A stretch of 64,000 nt of DNA. Source: [Mycobacterium] vasticus. Its GTDB lineage: Bacteria; Actinomycetota; Actinomycetes; Mycobacteriales; Mycobacteriaceae. Below, one piece after another: positions 9,542 through 19,799 of the stretch. Below the pieces are notes generated by a model that worked only from the letters and a program-made list of their open reading frames with translations, was not told where the DNA came from and made no database searches. The DNA lies in NCBI RefSeq assembly GCF_020181595.1, contig NZ_CP084028.1, forward strand, positions 760,967 through 824,966. The letters run 5' to 3'. Numbering within the stretch: the stretch's first letter is position 1; each line of letters starts with the position of its first letter. A program made the position numbers and the translations under genes.

Positions 9542-10756
9542 TCAGCGTGGCGGGCGCGCCTGGGTCGTAGACGGAGCCGGAGTGGTCGTAGTCGAAGGTG
9601 CCGGTGTGGTTGAAGGTGCCGGCATGGTCGTCGGAGAAGGCGCCGGGGTGGTCGGGGCGGGTGTCGTGCCCGTCTTGGTGTCGGCCTCATCCGCCCGCGC
9701 GGTGGGGAACATCCACTTCCCGGAAAGGATCTCCGGTTTCGGCTGGTAGAGCCGCACCAGGTAGTTCCACCCCGGGGTGATCGGCAGGCAGTTCGCCACC
9801 TCCGACGAGCAGTCACCGAACTGCACGGTTACCGACCCGTCGGCCGCCTTTGTCGCGGTGATGTCGTTGATGGAGTAGGCATCCTGCGGATTCTCGGTGA
9901 AGTAGCCGTTGCGGTTGTAGACGCTGATCGACCAGAACGCCTTCACCGGAACGTCTTTGACCGTCACGCGGTACACCGTGTCGCCGTCGTTGCGGGACGG
10001 GACGACGTTGAGGTAGAGCGCGTCGTTCTCCGGGTTGCCCCCCCACGCCGCAGCGGCCCCGATCAGGTGACGCACCGGGTCGGTGTCGGCCAGGGTGCCG
10101 AACATGCCGCGGGTGTCGGGGACGGTCTCGGCCAGACTCAGCAACGCATCGGTGACCTTCTTCTGGGTGACCGGATCCCAGCGGGGGACGTCGAAACTGC
10201 CGGCGTCGTCCTGGGCCACCGTGATCGCGTCCTGCAGCTCGTGCGCGGCGGCCATGTCGGCGGTGTCCTTGGGGTTGACCAGGATTCGGATCGCGACCAT
10301 GACGTAGCGGGTGCCGATGTGCTTCTGGTCCAGGGTGTGCTCGCCGGCGCCGTAGAAGACGTCGGTGACGTACTCGTCCTGGTTGATCACCTGCGCGGCC
10401 ATGTAGCGCTCGCCCGGATCGGGCAGCGTGATGGTCACCGGACCGGCCTGCAAGTCGAACACGCCCGCCGAATACAGGGTGTCCCGGTTGGACCGCACCA
10501 CCAGTTGCCGGTCGATCGGGGTGACCTCGCGCAGGTGGAAGAACCTGCCGAAGCCGTTCTCGTTGACGACGTTGGTGAACTCCTGGTCGGTCACCGCGCG
10601 CACGTAGTTGTCCGGCGAGACCAGCACCATGCCGTTCGGGGTACTGCGCGGGCTGGTCAGCGGGTTCGGCCCGGCCTTGGTCACCGTCAGGCCGCATCCC
10701 GCGAGTACCAGGGCCGCTGCCGACGCGCCGAACGCACAAAGCCATCGCTTGGACAT
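9542..10756 (-). CDS. DUF1254/DUF1214 lipoprotein with Pro/Thr-rich tail
   Basis: 404 residues starting at the ATG at 10756, giving a lipoprotein signal with lipobox LAGC (Cys21); a longer upstream extension without signal features was rejected. DUF1254 covers about 35-180 (SPDNYVRAVTDQEF, SNRDTLYSAGVFDL) and DUF1214 about 275-360 (VKAFWSISVYNRNGYF). The last 45 residues are a low-complexity Thr/Pro/Ala/Ser tail that could span or attach to the cell wall. Predicted to be anchored outside the membrane. The molecular function of DUF1254 proteins is not established. First gene of the minus-strand run with the GGCT-PghP gene. Confidence 0.85.
   Translation of the reverse strand: MSKRWLCAFGASAAALVLAGCGLTVTKAGPNPLTSPRSTPNGMVLVSPDNYVRAVTDQEFTNVVNENGFGRFFHLREVTPIDRQLVVRSNRDTLYSAGVFDLQAGPVTITLPDPGERYMAAQVINQDEYVTDVFYGAGEHTLDQKHIGTRYVMVAIRILVNPKDTADMAAAHELQDAITVAQDDAGSFDVPRWDPVTQKKVTDALLSLAETVPDTRGMFGTLADTDPVRHLIGAAAAWGGNPENDALYLNVVPSRNDGDTVYRVTVKDVPVKAFWSISVYNRNGYFTENPQDAYSINDITATKAADGSVTVQFGDCSSEVANCLPITPGWNYLVRLYQPKPEILSGKWMFPTARADEADTKTGTTPAPTTPAPSPTTMPAPSTTPAPSTTTTPAPSTTQARPPR
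9545..9680 (-). repeat. Degenerate in-gene repeat coding the TPAPS/TTPAP tail
   Basis: The DNA for the C-terminal tail repeats units such as ggtgccgg(t/c)(g/a)tggt with variation, coding TTPAPS, TMPAPS, TTPAPST. It is imperfect, so it looks like a low-complexity wall-spanning tail more than a clean VNTR, but copy number could vary among strains. Confidence 0.5.
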
Positions 10757-10895
10757 GCAGCGCAACCTACCTGGCGGTGTGGGCTCATGTCGGCATTGGC
10801 GGGCCTGTTGCGCCTCTTCGGGTACGCCCGTATGGTCCCAAATAAGAATCTGCCGTGAGCAATGAGAGAAATTGGTTAACGAGATCGGGGAGTGC

Positions 10896-12839
10896 GTGAC
10901 CGTGCGCGTCGAATCGAAACGGGCCCGGCGGCTGTTGACCGCGGCGGCAGTTCTGGGCGGTGCGCTGTCGATGATGGTGGGCACCCCGCTGGCCACCGCC
11001 GGTGGCTTGGCGCCCGCGGTGCGGTTGACGGCCGGATATCAAGATGCCCTCGATGACCTGCTCGCCGCGATGAAGCAGGCGCAGGCCAACGATCTGGCGC
11101 TGCCCTATGCCTCACCCGGCGACGCGGACACGCTGATGACGATGATCCAGAACACCAACTACCAGTTGATCACCACCGGGTTGTCGCGGGTGACCGAGCT
11201 GTTCAACGGGGTGTTCTTCCAGTCGCCGGAAGTGGTTGCCGGCAATGTCGCCGACTCGCGCCAGTACTTCGACTACTTCACGCCCGACATCAACTACCAC
11301 GTCACCGCGGGCCTGGCTCCCGGTGCGACCTACGTGCTGAAGGGAACCCTCGGTGGGGCGACCGAGCACATGTCGATCAGCACCATGGCCGTCACCGGTG
11401 CCACGGCCCACACCATCGAGGATCTCGAGCTCAACCACGGCCTGGTGGTGGACGCCAACGGCAACTTCACCATCTACGTCGGGCCGGAACCACCGGCGGG
11501 TGCGGTCAATTTCCTGGATTCCAGCGACGCCACCGTCGGCGGTGCGGCCTCCCTGCTGATCCGCGACATGACCGGCGACTGGGCCAAGGGCCCGGCCAAC
11601 ATCAGCCTGCAATGCGTGGCCGACTGCCCGCCGTTCTTCTCCATCCCCGCCGGCGGATTCTTCCCTACCGATGGCGGTGGAACCGACGTGCCGGCCGAGC
11701 CGGCCAAGATCGGCTCCGTCGACGACGTGCTGAACATGCTGTTCAGCGCGTTCGCTCAGATCGTCGTCCCGTTCAACCAGCGCAGTATCGAAGGTGGGGC
11801 ATCGGTGGGCATGGAGGTGCCCGCCAACACGATGATGAACCTGGCGCCGGAGACCAGCTTCGGAGTCGGTCTGGAGTCCGCGGTGGTCACCGGCGGCAAC
11901 TTCGATCTGGATCCCGGTGAGGCACTGGTCTTGAAGCTACCGACCGTGGATGCGGCCTACAGCGGCATCGAGTTGATGAACGTCTACGGCGGCGCGCTGC
12001 CCTATGTCATGGCGCAGACCACCCTCAACGACACGCAGGCGTTCCACTCCGACGACGGCTACACCTATTACGTTGTGAGCGCGACGAATCCGGGCGTGGC
12101 CAACTGGCTCGACACCGGCGGGCTCACCACAGGTGAGATCTTCGCCCGCTACGAGAACGTCACCGACCGTGCCGACGCGATCGGGCTGGGCGTGGAGGCG
12201 CACGTGGTGTCGATGGACGACTTGGCCAACTGGCTGCCGGATGACACCCCCACCGTCAGCCCGGAGGAGTTCGCCGCTGACATGGCCCGGCGGGTGTTCT
12301 CCTACGACTACGCGATGGACATCTCCCGGATCCATGCCCAGCCCGCCTGGGTGCTGCAGCAGCTGGAGCTCAACGCGCTGTCGGCCGTGATGGGCAGCGA
12401 GAACTTCGAGTCGGTGTTCGGCACTCAGCCGTCCACCCCGATCGAGCTGCGGTTCACCGACGCGTTGAGCCCGGACTGGGATGCCGTGATGCGCAGCGTC
12501 ATGGATCATCCGATGGAGAGCCTGACCTCGGTGTGGAACGCCCTGCCGGTGCTGAGCGCCGACATCACCATGCCGATCAGCCTGGCGCTGGCCCAGGGCG
12601 CCATGTCGCTGCTGTTGCCTCAGATGGCACTGACCGCCATCGACGACGCACTGTTCAACCCGAACACCAGCATCCTGGCCGGGCTGCTCAACGCTCGTGA
12701 TGACTTCGCGACGGTGATCTTGAGCGGCAACAACGACTGGCCGACCGAGCTCAGTGCGCAGGCCGCCCAGCAGTGGGCGAACATGTCTGATCTGATCGCC
12801 TCGACGCCGAGTTTCAGCCTGGTGGATCTGTTCGGCTGA
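10896..12839 (+). CDS. Secreted protein of unknown function (DUF1254/1214-like context)
   Basis: 647 residues from the GTG at 10896; a GTG at 10902 lies better spaced from GGGGAG (10887-10892) and is also possible. A Sec signal is visible (SKRARRLLTAAAVLGGAL followed by small residues to about residue 37). No catalytic motif was recognised. Two halves may exist, joined near a Pro/Gly-rich stretch with a CVADC pair (around 245-275). It is divergent from the DUF1254 lipoprotein and upstream of a secreted phosphoesterase, so this block seems devoted to exported proteins. Confidence 0.7.
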   Translation: MTVRVESKRARRLLTAAAVLGGALSMMVGTPLATAGGLAPAVRLTAGYQDALDDLLAAMKQAQANDLALPYASPGDADTLMTMIQNTNYQLITTGLSRVTELFNGVFFQSPEVVAGNVADSRQYFDYFTPDINYHVTAGLAPGATYVLKGTLGGATEHMSISTMAVTGATAHTIEDLELNHGLVVDANGNFTIYVGPEPPAGAVNFLDSSDATVGGAASLLIRDMTGDWAKGPANISLQCVADCPPFFSIPAGGFFPTDGGGTDVPAEPAKIGSVDDVLNMLFSAFAQIVVPFNQRSIEGGASVGMEVPANTMMNLAPETSFGVGLESAVVTGGNFDLDPGEALVLKLPTVDAAYSGIELMNVYGGALPYVMAQTTLNDTQAFHSDDGYTYYVVSATNPGVANWLDTGGLTTGEIFARYENVTDRADAIGLGVEAHVVSMDDLANWLPDDTPTVSPEEFAADMARRVFSYDYAMDISRIHAQPAWVLQQLELNALSAVMGSENFESVFGTQPSTPIELRFTDALSPDWDAVMRSVMDHPMESLTSVWNALPVLSADITMPISLALAQGAMSLLLPQMALTAIDDALFNPNTSILAGLLNARDDFATVILSGNNDWPTELSAQAAQQWANMSDLIASTPSFSLVDLFG

Positions 12840-12936
12840 TCCCGCGGTCGCGCGAGTCTGTCGAGTTGCTGTGGCTTCGAAATGTATTAGCTGGAGCTTC
12901 TTGACGGCATAGTGACGCCTGAGGATTGTCAAGGCC

Positions 12937-14715
12937 ATGGCTATTCAGCGTCTGAGGATCGGGATGATGGGCGCGGCGGGCGCGTTTGTGGCGCTGGGAC
13001 TGGGCCAGTTGGTGTCTGCGCCCGACGCCCATGCTGACGACTTCGACATGCTCATCGACCAGGTGCTCAATTCGATGACGAGTTTCCTGGAGCTCGACTC
13101 GGTCAGCGCGGTGTTGGGTTCGCAGACGGACACCGAGCTCATCAGCTGGCTCAACAGTCTTGACCCGGTTGGCGCCGCCAGCGTCGACGCGCAGGCGATG
13201 AGCCAGAACCTGTTGGTGAACCCCAGTTTTGAGACGGCCGATCCGTCCGGGTCGGGCTACAGCGGGGTGACCATCCCGGGCTGGACCGAGACGGGCACCC
13301 CGACCGTGATCGCCTACGGCACCCCGATGGGTTACCCGTCGCCGGTGTCGACTCCCATTCCGGCGTGGACGAGCTTTCCGCTGACCGCGCCCCCGGGCGC
13401 CGGTGACAACTTCGCCGGCGGGGGACCGGTCGCCACGTCGAGCATCAGCCAGACCGTCGACGTCGCCGGCGCGGCCGGAACGCCGTATGCGCTGAGTGCG
13501 GATCTCGGCGGCCAGGGCTGGGACCCGTCCTCGGCCGGGGTTCAGGTCACCTTCTACGACGCCAACGGCGCCGTGGTGGGCACCGGGTCGCTCGCGCCGG
13601 TCTCGGTATGGGATCGCTGGGGCTTCACCGGGTTTGAGGACCGCTCCACCACCGGGACGGTTCCCGAGGGCGCCGTCTCCGCACAGGTGACCACGACCTT
13701 CACCGACCGGAACGCGGCCCTGGGCAACTACAACGGCGCCTACGCCGACAATGAGTCGTTCACCGTCGGCGATCCCAGCCTGACCGCCGCGACGTTGGTC
13801 GCGCCGACGTCCGAAGTCGGCCAACTGGACCACGTGTTCGTCATCTACATGGAGAACAAGGGTGCCGCCGACATCGTTGGCAGCCCCAACGCGCCGTACA
13901 TGAACAGCCTGATCAACAAATACGGCTATGACGACAACTACTACGCACTGGGCCACCCCAGCGACCCCAACTACTTCCGGATCCTGGGCGGCTCGGACTT
14001 CGGCATGGACTACAACGCCGGCTTGAACACCATCGACGCGCCGAACCTCATGCAGGAAATGGACCAGGCGGGCGTTTCGTGGGCGGGTTACGCGCAGAGC
14101 ATGCCGACGGCGGGTGACCTGACGGCATCGGGTGACTACTCGCCCGACCAACTGCCCTTTGCCGACTTCAGCTACGTCTACGGCAACACCCCTGATTACC
14201 TGCAGGACCACCTGCTTCCGCTGACGCAGTTGTCCACCGACCTCGCTGACCCGAGCAAGTTCCCCGGATTCACCTGGATCGCCGCCAACGAGGACAACAA
14301 CGGTGAAGGCCCGGTCGACTCGCTCAGCGGCGTTCTGCAGTTCATCGCCACCCAGCTCGGAGACCACCAGTACAACGTCGCGGCCGCTGACCAGTTCGTC
14401 CAGCAGGAGGTCTCCACCATCGAGAGCTCGAAGACGTGGACCGACCCGAACGAGCGGGACGTCATCATCCTGACCACTGACGAGGACAACAACAACCTGT
14501 CACTCGGCTTCGGCAACCAGGGCAATAACGTTCCGATGATCGTCATCCCGAACGCGGGCGCGGTCTCGGCGGGCGGCATGGAATCCGGTCACTTCACCAC
14601 CGACGACTACTACAACGAGTACAGCGTTATGGCCACCATCGAACAGGCCTTGGGTCTGGCCCCGCTCACCGATAACGACGCCTACGCCACACCCATGAAC
14701 GCGTTCTGGAAGTAA
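12937..14715 (+). CDS. Secreted phosphoesterase-family protein (PF04185-like) with N-terminal accessory domain
   Basis: 592 residues. Sec signal ending near VSAPDAHAD (about residue 34). A short helical segment (35-75) is followed by a beta-rich, galactose-binding-like domain (about 90-280; NLLVNPSFE, PGWTETGTP, then YALSADLGGQGW). The C-terminal part (about 298-592) resembles the phosphoesterase/acid phosphatase family: HVFVIYMENKG, then FTWIAANEDNN, DVIILTTDEDNNN, and GHFTTDDYYNEYS. It probably hydrolyses a phosphomonoester or phospholipid outside the cell. The substrate is unknown and the ENRSFD motif of phospholipase C enzymes is altered. Confidence 0.78.
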   Translation: MAIQRLRIGMMGAAGAFVALGLGQLVSAPDAHADDFDMLIDQVLNSMTSFLELDSVSAVLGSQTDTELISWLNSLDPVGAASVDAQAMSQNLLVNPSFETADPSGSGYSGVTIPGWTETGTPTVIAYGTPMGYPSPVSTPIPAWTSFPLTAPPGAGDNFAGGGPVATSSISQTVDVAGAAGTPYALSADLGGQGWDPSSAGVQVTFYDANGAVVGTGSLAPVSVWDRWGFTGFEDRSTTGTVPEGAVSAQVTTTFTDRNAALGNYNGAYADNESFTVGDPSLTAATLVAPTSEVGQLDHVFVIYMENKGAADIVGSPNAPYMNSLINKYGYDDNYYALGHPSDPNYFRILGGSDFGMDYNAGLNTIDAPNLMQEMDQAGVSWAGYAQSMPTAGDLTASGDYSPDQLPFADFSYVYGNTPDYLQDHLLPLTQLSTDLADPSKFPGFTWIAANEDNNGEGPVDSLSGVLQFIATQLGDHQYNVAAADQFVQQEVSTIESSKTWTDPNERDVIILTTDEDNNNLSLGFGNQGNNVPMIVIPNAGAVSAGGMESGHFTTDDYYNEYSVMATIEQALGLAPLTDNDAYATPMNAFWK

Positions 14716-14729
14716 TACAGACGCATTTT

Positions 14730-14805
14730 TGGTGCCCCCGGCAGGATTCGAACCTGCGACACCGGCTTTAGGAGAGCCGTGCTCTATCCCCTGAGCTACG
14801 GGGGC
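14730..14805 (-). tRNA. tRNA-Arg (anticodon CCT)
   Basis: The reverse complement folds as a full cloverleaf: acceptor GCCCCCG pairs with CGGGGGC, D-arm GCTC..GAGC, anticodon stem CGGCT/AGCCG with loop CTCCTAA (anticodon CCT, reading AGG), T-arm GCAGG-TTCGAAT-CCTGC, then discriminator A and an encoded CCA (14730-14732). It lies 15 bases after the phosphoesterase gene, on the opposite strand. Confidence 0.97.
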
Positions 14806-14887
14806 GGGGGACCAGTAGGAATAGGTGTTGAAAACTCTAGTGGATCGCCGCCAAGGCGCGGTGCGCGGTGGCGCGAGCGCCCGGCCG

Positions 14888-15403
14888 TCAGCCCTGAGCC
14901 GGCACCCGTGGGGTGAAGCGCGCAGCAATCTGCGGATTGTCGAGCAGGCGCCGGGGGAATCCGGGACCGGCGTGGGCGTGGGTCTGCTCGGAGGCCACCG
15001 CGGCACCGCAGTGCGCGCACACCACGACGGCCTCCAGATCATGGCCGCACGGCTCATGGCTCAGGATCACCGGCAGTTCTTTGTCCTGATGCATCCATCG
15101 GTCGCCCCAGGTCTTCATCGCGGCCATGACGGGGAAGAAGTCACGACCGGATTCGGTGAGTACGTATTCGTGCCGAACCGGCTCGGTTTGGTATTCCCGG
15201 CGCTCGAGCAGGCCGGCGTCGACGAGTTTGCGCAGCCGGGCGGTCAAGGTGTTGCGGGCAATGCCCAGGGAGGCGATGAGCGCGTCGAACCGGGTTTCGC
15301 CGTAGTAGACCTCGCGCAGGACCAGCAGTGTCCAGGCGTCACCGAGCAGGTCGGCGGTCCGCGCGATGGTGCACGGCCATGCGGCGAATGAGGTCGTTTT
15401 CAC
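14888..15403 (-). CDS. HxlR-family winged-helix transcriptional regulator
   Basis: 171 residues from GTG at 15403. The HxlR pattern is clear: CTIARTADLLGDAWTLLVLRE (about 11-31), FDALIASLGIARNTLTARLRKL recognition helix, then LLERREY and YVLTESGRDFFPV wing. The C-terminal extension has CGHD and CAHCG, a possible zinc-binding pair. HxlR proteins sense quinones, aldehydes or redox-active compounds in several bacteria. Divergent from the molybdopterin oxidoreductase gene, with an inverted repeat between them, so local and autoregulation is likely. Confidence 0.88.
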   Translation of the reverse strand: MKTTSFAAWPCTIARTADLLGDAWTLLVLREVYYGETRFDALIASLGIARNTLTARLRKLVDAGLLERREYQTEPVRHEYVLTESGRDFFPVMAAMKTWGDRWMHQDKELPVILSHEPCGHDLEAVVVCAHCGAAVASEQTHAHAGPGFPRRLLDNPQIAARFTPRVPAQG

Positions 15404-15425
15404 GCCGGCAAGCCTATCAGTCTCG

Positions 15426-15485
15426 TATTAAGACGGACTTGCGCCGCCGAGGACGAATGCACTATCTTCCAGAACAGTCTTAATA
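15426..15485. promoter_or_regulatory. 9-bp inverted repeat in HxlR/oxidoreductase divergent promoter
   Basis: TATTAAGAC (15426-15434) and GTCTTAATA (15477-15485) are exact reverse complements placed 42 bases apart inside the 104-base divergent intergenic region. Each arm also sits in a small dyad of its own (GTCT..AGAC and CAGT..ACTG). This is a good candidate for paired HxlR dimer sites controlling both genes. Confidence 0.5.
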
Positions 15486-15507
15486 TGCAACTGTCTGGGG
15501 GCGCTGG

Positions 15508-17775
<2,268 letters not shown>

Positions 17776-17834
17776 CGCACAGGTTCCGTCAGGCCGTCCA
17801 GGCCGCGGACGTGGCGTTCCGCAACCCGATCGAG

Positions 17835-18287
17835 TCACTCCGGCGATTCTGGCCGCGTCACCGGAACCACTGTCAGTAATTCCTCCAGGCCCCGGAAGTC
17901 CTCGGGGTTCGTAGTGAACAGGGGCAGCCCTTCGGCGACCGCAACCGCCGCGATCATGAGATCGGCCACGCGGCGACGAGGTTTGCGGCCGGCGCTGACA
18001 ACCGCAGCGCAAATTCTCCCGTATATCCGTGCTGCCTCCGCGGTGAAGGGAATCGGGTCGAACTCGTTCTCGGCGCGCTGGAGTACATCCAGTCGGCGAG
18101 CACGCTCGGTGTGTTCGTCGTAGTCGTCTTGCTCGTCGTTTCGGCGCACCTCGTGCGGCCCTGCCGACAGTTCCGCCAGGGTTATCGCGCTGATGGCCAT
18201 CGCTTCCGGAAGCTGCTGTGGATCGATCCACCGTCGCAGAATCATGATGTTGGTGTCGAGCAGGCCTTGCGCGTGGTCAGCGGGCAT
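17835..18287 (-). CDS. VapC-type PIN-domain toxin
   Basis: 150 residues from the ATG at 18287; a longer frame to 18365 lies inside the antitoxin gene. PIN-domain acidic residues are visible: GLLDTNIMI (Asp near 10), LAELSAGP (Glu), VADLMIAAVAVAEGLPLFTTNPEDF (two Asp). It should be an Mg2+-dependent endoribonuclease. The start overlaps the antitoxin stop by 11 bases, the typical arrangement for translational coupling. Confidence 0.9.
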   Translation of the reverse strand: MPADHAQGLLDTNIMILRRWIDPQQLPEAMAISAITLAELSAGPHEVRRNDEQDDYDEHTERARRLDVLQRAENEFDPIPFTAEAARIYGRICAAVVSAGRKPRRRVADLMIAAVAVAEGLPLFTTNPEDFRGLEELLTVVPVTRPESPE

Positions 18288-18546
18288 AGGGATCGTTCGC
18301 AGCCTGGTCGGCCATAGCGTCTTGGTCGGCGCGGAAGGCGGCGATGGACATTTCTGGTGCGCCACGTGACATTGCCGCGAATTCTGTTCTGGACACGAAC
18401 CGCCGCCGCGTGCGCAGCGGAATCAATTCGCCGATCTGGTGTCCGTCCCGCGTGACGGTGAACGCCTGCCCTTGCTGAACGGCGTCCATGATTTCTTTAG
18501 ACCGATTCCGCAGATCGCGTTGGGTGATTTCCGGCTGAGCAACCAT
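18277..18546 (-). CDS. Phd/VapB-type antitoxin
   Basis: 89 residues from ATG at 18546 (an in-frame ATG at 18555 is also possible). The start MVAQPEITQRDLRNRSKEIM and the VTRDGHQIGELIPL beta hairpin are typical of the Phd/YefM DNA-binding fold; the C-terminal half, rich in Ala/Asp/Met, should wrap and inhibit the PIN toxin. Three phased direct repeats lie 20-47 bases upstream, fitting autorepression by the toxin-antitoxin complex. Confidence 0.88.
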   Translation of the reverse strand: MVAQPEITQRDLRNRSKEIMDAVQQGQAFTVTRDGHQIGELIPLRTRRRFVSRTEFAAMSRGAPEMSIAAFRADQDAMADQAANDPYAR

Positions 18547-18566
18547 GCGGCCCATTGTAGGACGGT

Positions 18567-18593
18567 GTGCTACCACGTGCTACTTGGTGCTAC
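18567..18593 (-). promoter_or_regulatory. Three direct repeats with exact 10-bp period upstream of the antitoxin gene
   Basis: GTGCTAC on the plus strand occurs at 18567, 18577 and 18587 (GTAGCAC when read with the operon). The 10-bp spacing puts all three on the same face of the helix. Their position just upstream of the antitoxin start makes them a likely operator for cooperative Phd/VapB binding. No other copy was noticed nearby. Confidence 0.6.
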
Positions 18594-19132
18594 CGCGTAT
18601 TTACCAGCCGCGGGTCGGGTTCGGCCGACATCGCCAACAGCCCGCGTACGCCGCGGATCACCAGCGGCCAGTTCCGCGGGTCGCGCAGGTTGAGCCCGCC
18701 GATGAGCTGCTTGAGCATCGACAACGTGTCGAAGTAGATCCGCTCGGCCACCAGCTTCTCGTCCTCGTCGAACACGAAGTAGGCCGTCATCCGGGTGCGG
18801 TGCCGCGATCCGGTGGCCGGAATACCGCCCAACGGGCCCAAATGTGTTCCGAGCAACCAGAACTCGACGATCACGGCGTCGGCGCTGTGCCGCAGCGCGA
18901 TGATCTCGTGGTCCTGGTCGGGGAACGCGACGCGGGTGTCCTGGTAGTACCGGCGGACCTCGGCGTCCCCGTCGTGCACGGTCAGCGTCGGAATGATCTC
19001 GTAGTGCGGGTGCGGGAATGTGGCCAGCACGTCGTCCCAGTCCTGGCGCACCTCGTCGTGGAAGTGATCGAGCACGAGCTTTTCGCGGGCCCGCAACACA
19101 TCTGCGGGCGGGGTGGCGAAGCGGTCGGTCAT
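18590..19132 (-). CDS. SnoaL-like / NTF2-fold protein
   Basis: 180 residues from ATG at 19132, chosen because GGAGG lies a few bases upstream; the longer frame to 19273 overlaps the next gene without support. The NTF2 pattern is visible: EVRQDWDDVLATFPHPHYEI, FPDQDHEIIALRHSADAVIVEFWLLGTHLG, TAYFVFDEDEKLVAERIYFD. Such proteins are lyases, isomerases or ligand binders acting on small hydrophobic molecules. Its end lies at the edge of the antitoxin operator repeats. Confidence 0.78.
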   Translation of the reverse strand: MTDRFATPPADVLRAREKLVLDHFHDEVRQDWDDVLATFPHPHYEIIPTLTVHDGDAEVRRYYQDTRVAFPDQDHEIIALRHSADAVIVEFWLLGTHLGPLGGIPATGSRHRTRMTAYFVFDEDEKLVAERIYFDTLSMLKQLIGGLNLRDPRNWPLVIRGVRGLLAMSAEPDPRLVNTR

Positions 19133-19176
19133 GAATCCTCCAGGCAACGGCCCACGGTGCGGCGATAACGGGCAGA

Positions 19177-19719
19177 TTAATCCCGATGTGCCCTGGGTTG
19201 AACGGTGGCTTTGTTCCGCTGGTAGTGCCGACGCGCCTTCATCCGGTTGCCGCAGATGGACATCGAGCACCACCGCGCAGTGTTGGGCTTGCTGCGATCA
19301 ATCAGGAACAGCTGGCATTCGGGATTGGCGCATGGCCGAAGGCGCCCGGGGTTGGTGATCCGTAACGCGTCCCAGGCGAGTATCGCCCGGGCGGCGGCCG
19401 GTGAAGTCCCGTGCGTGGTCAGCGTCCAGGTGAGGCCGTCGTCGCTGAACGTGGGGGACAGGCCAACGCCGTCCAGGAACGGTTGTAACGCCTGCGGCGA
19501 GCGGCCCCCGCGCACCACATCTTGCAGGGCGTTCCGGACGTCGATGAGTTCTTGTAGTCGCTGCTCGTTTGCCTGGCCGGCGCCGTGGGAATTCAACCAC
19601 GCTTGCGCCGTCACCGGGTCCCCGAGTTCGTCGCTGGCCACGCCGTCGATCACGGGGGTTGAGTTGAGCAAGTCCAACAGCAGCGCTTCGTCGCCGGGCC
19701 CGGCCGCGACAATATCCAT
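19177..19719 (-). CDS. CGNR zinc-finger (ABATE) regulator
   Basis: 180 residues. The N-terminal ABATE-type stress-sensing domain ends near 120; the C-terminal CGNR zinc finger reads RPCANPECQLFLID, then ARWCSMSICGNRMKARRHYQR, with Cys-Cys / Cys-Cys ligands and the family-defining CGNR. Proteins of this class are predicted DNA-binding regulators. Divergent from the alpha/beta hydrolase gene with 80 bases between starts, so it may control that gene. Confidence 0.88.
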   Translation of the reverse strand: MDIVAAGPGDEALLLDLLNSTPVIDGVASDELGDPVTAQAWLNSHGAGQANEQRLQELIDVRNALQDVVRGGRSPQALQPFLDGVGLSPTFSDDGLTWTLTTHGTSPAAARAILAWDALRITNPGRLRPCANPECQLFLIDRSKPNTARWCSMSICGNRMKARRHYQRNKATVQPRAHRD

Positions 19720-19737
19720 ATAACCTCCAAACGTCTA

Positions 19738-19743
19738 TTGACA
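19738..19743 (+). promoter_or_regulatory. Consensus -35 hexamer TTGACA before the alpha/beta hydrolase gene
   Basis: An exact TTGACA in the AT-richer 80-base divergent region between the CGNR gene and the hydrolase gene. No convincing -10 hexamer at 17 bases; the AT-rich stretch ACTATCAAAATAACTTTAAG further down may hold the start region. Confidence 0.3.
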
Positions 19744-19799
19744 GGTTACACGAGAGGTGTTTGACTCCTAACTATCAAAATAACTTTAAGGAGTTAGTC

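Noticed and set aside
9545..9680. Repetitive DNA near 9.6 kb considered as a CRISPR array or intergenic VNTR.
   Set aside because: It is a coding low-complexity Thr/Pro tail in frame with the lipoprotein gene; units are short and irregular, with no spacers.
12899..12933. CTTGAC ... GTCAAG dyad before the phosphoesterase gene.
   Set aside because: Six-base arms separated by more than 20 bases are too weak to separate from chance.
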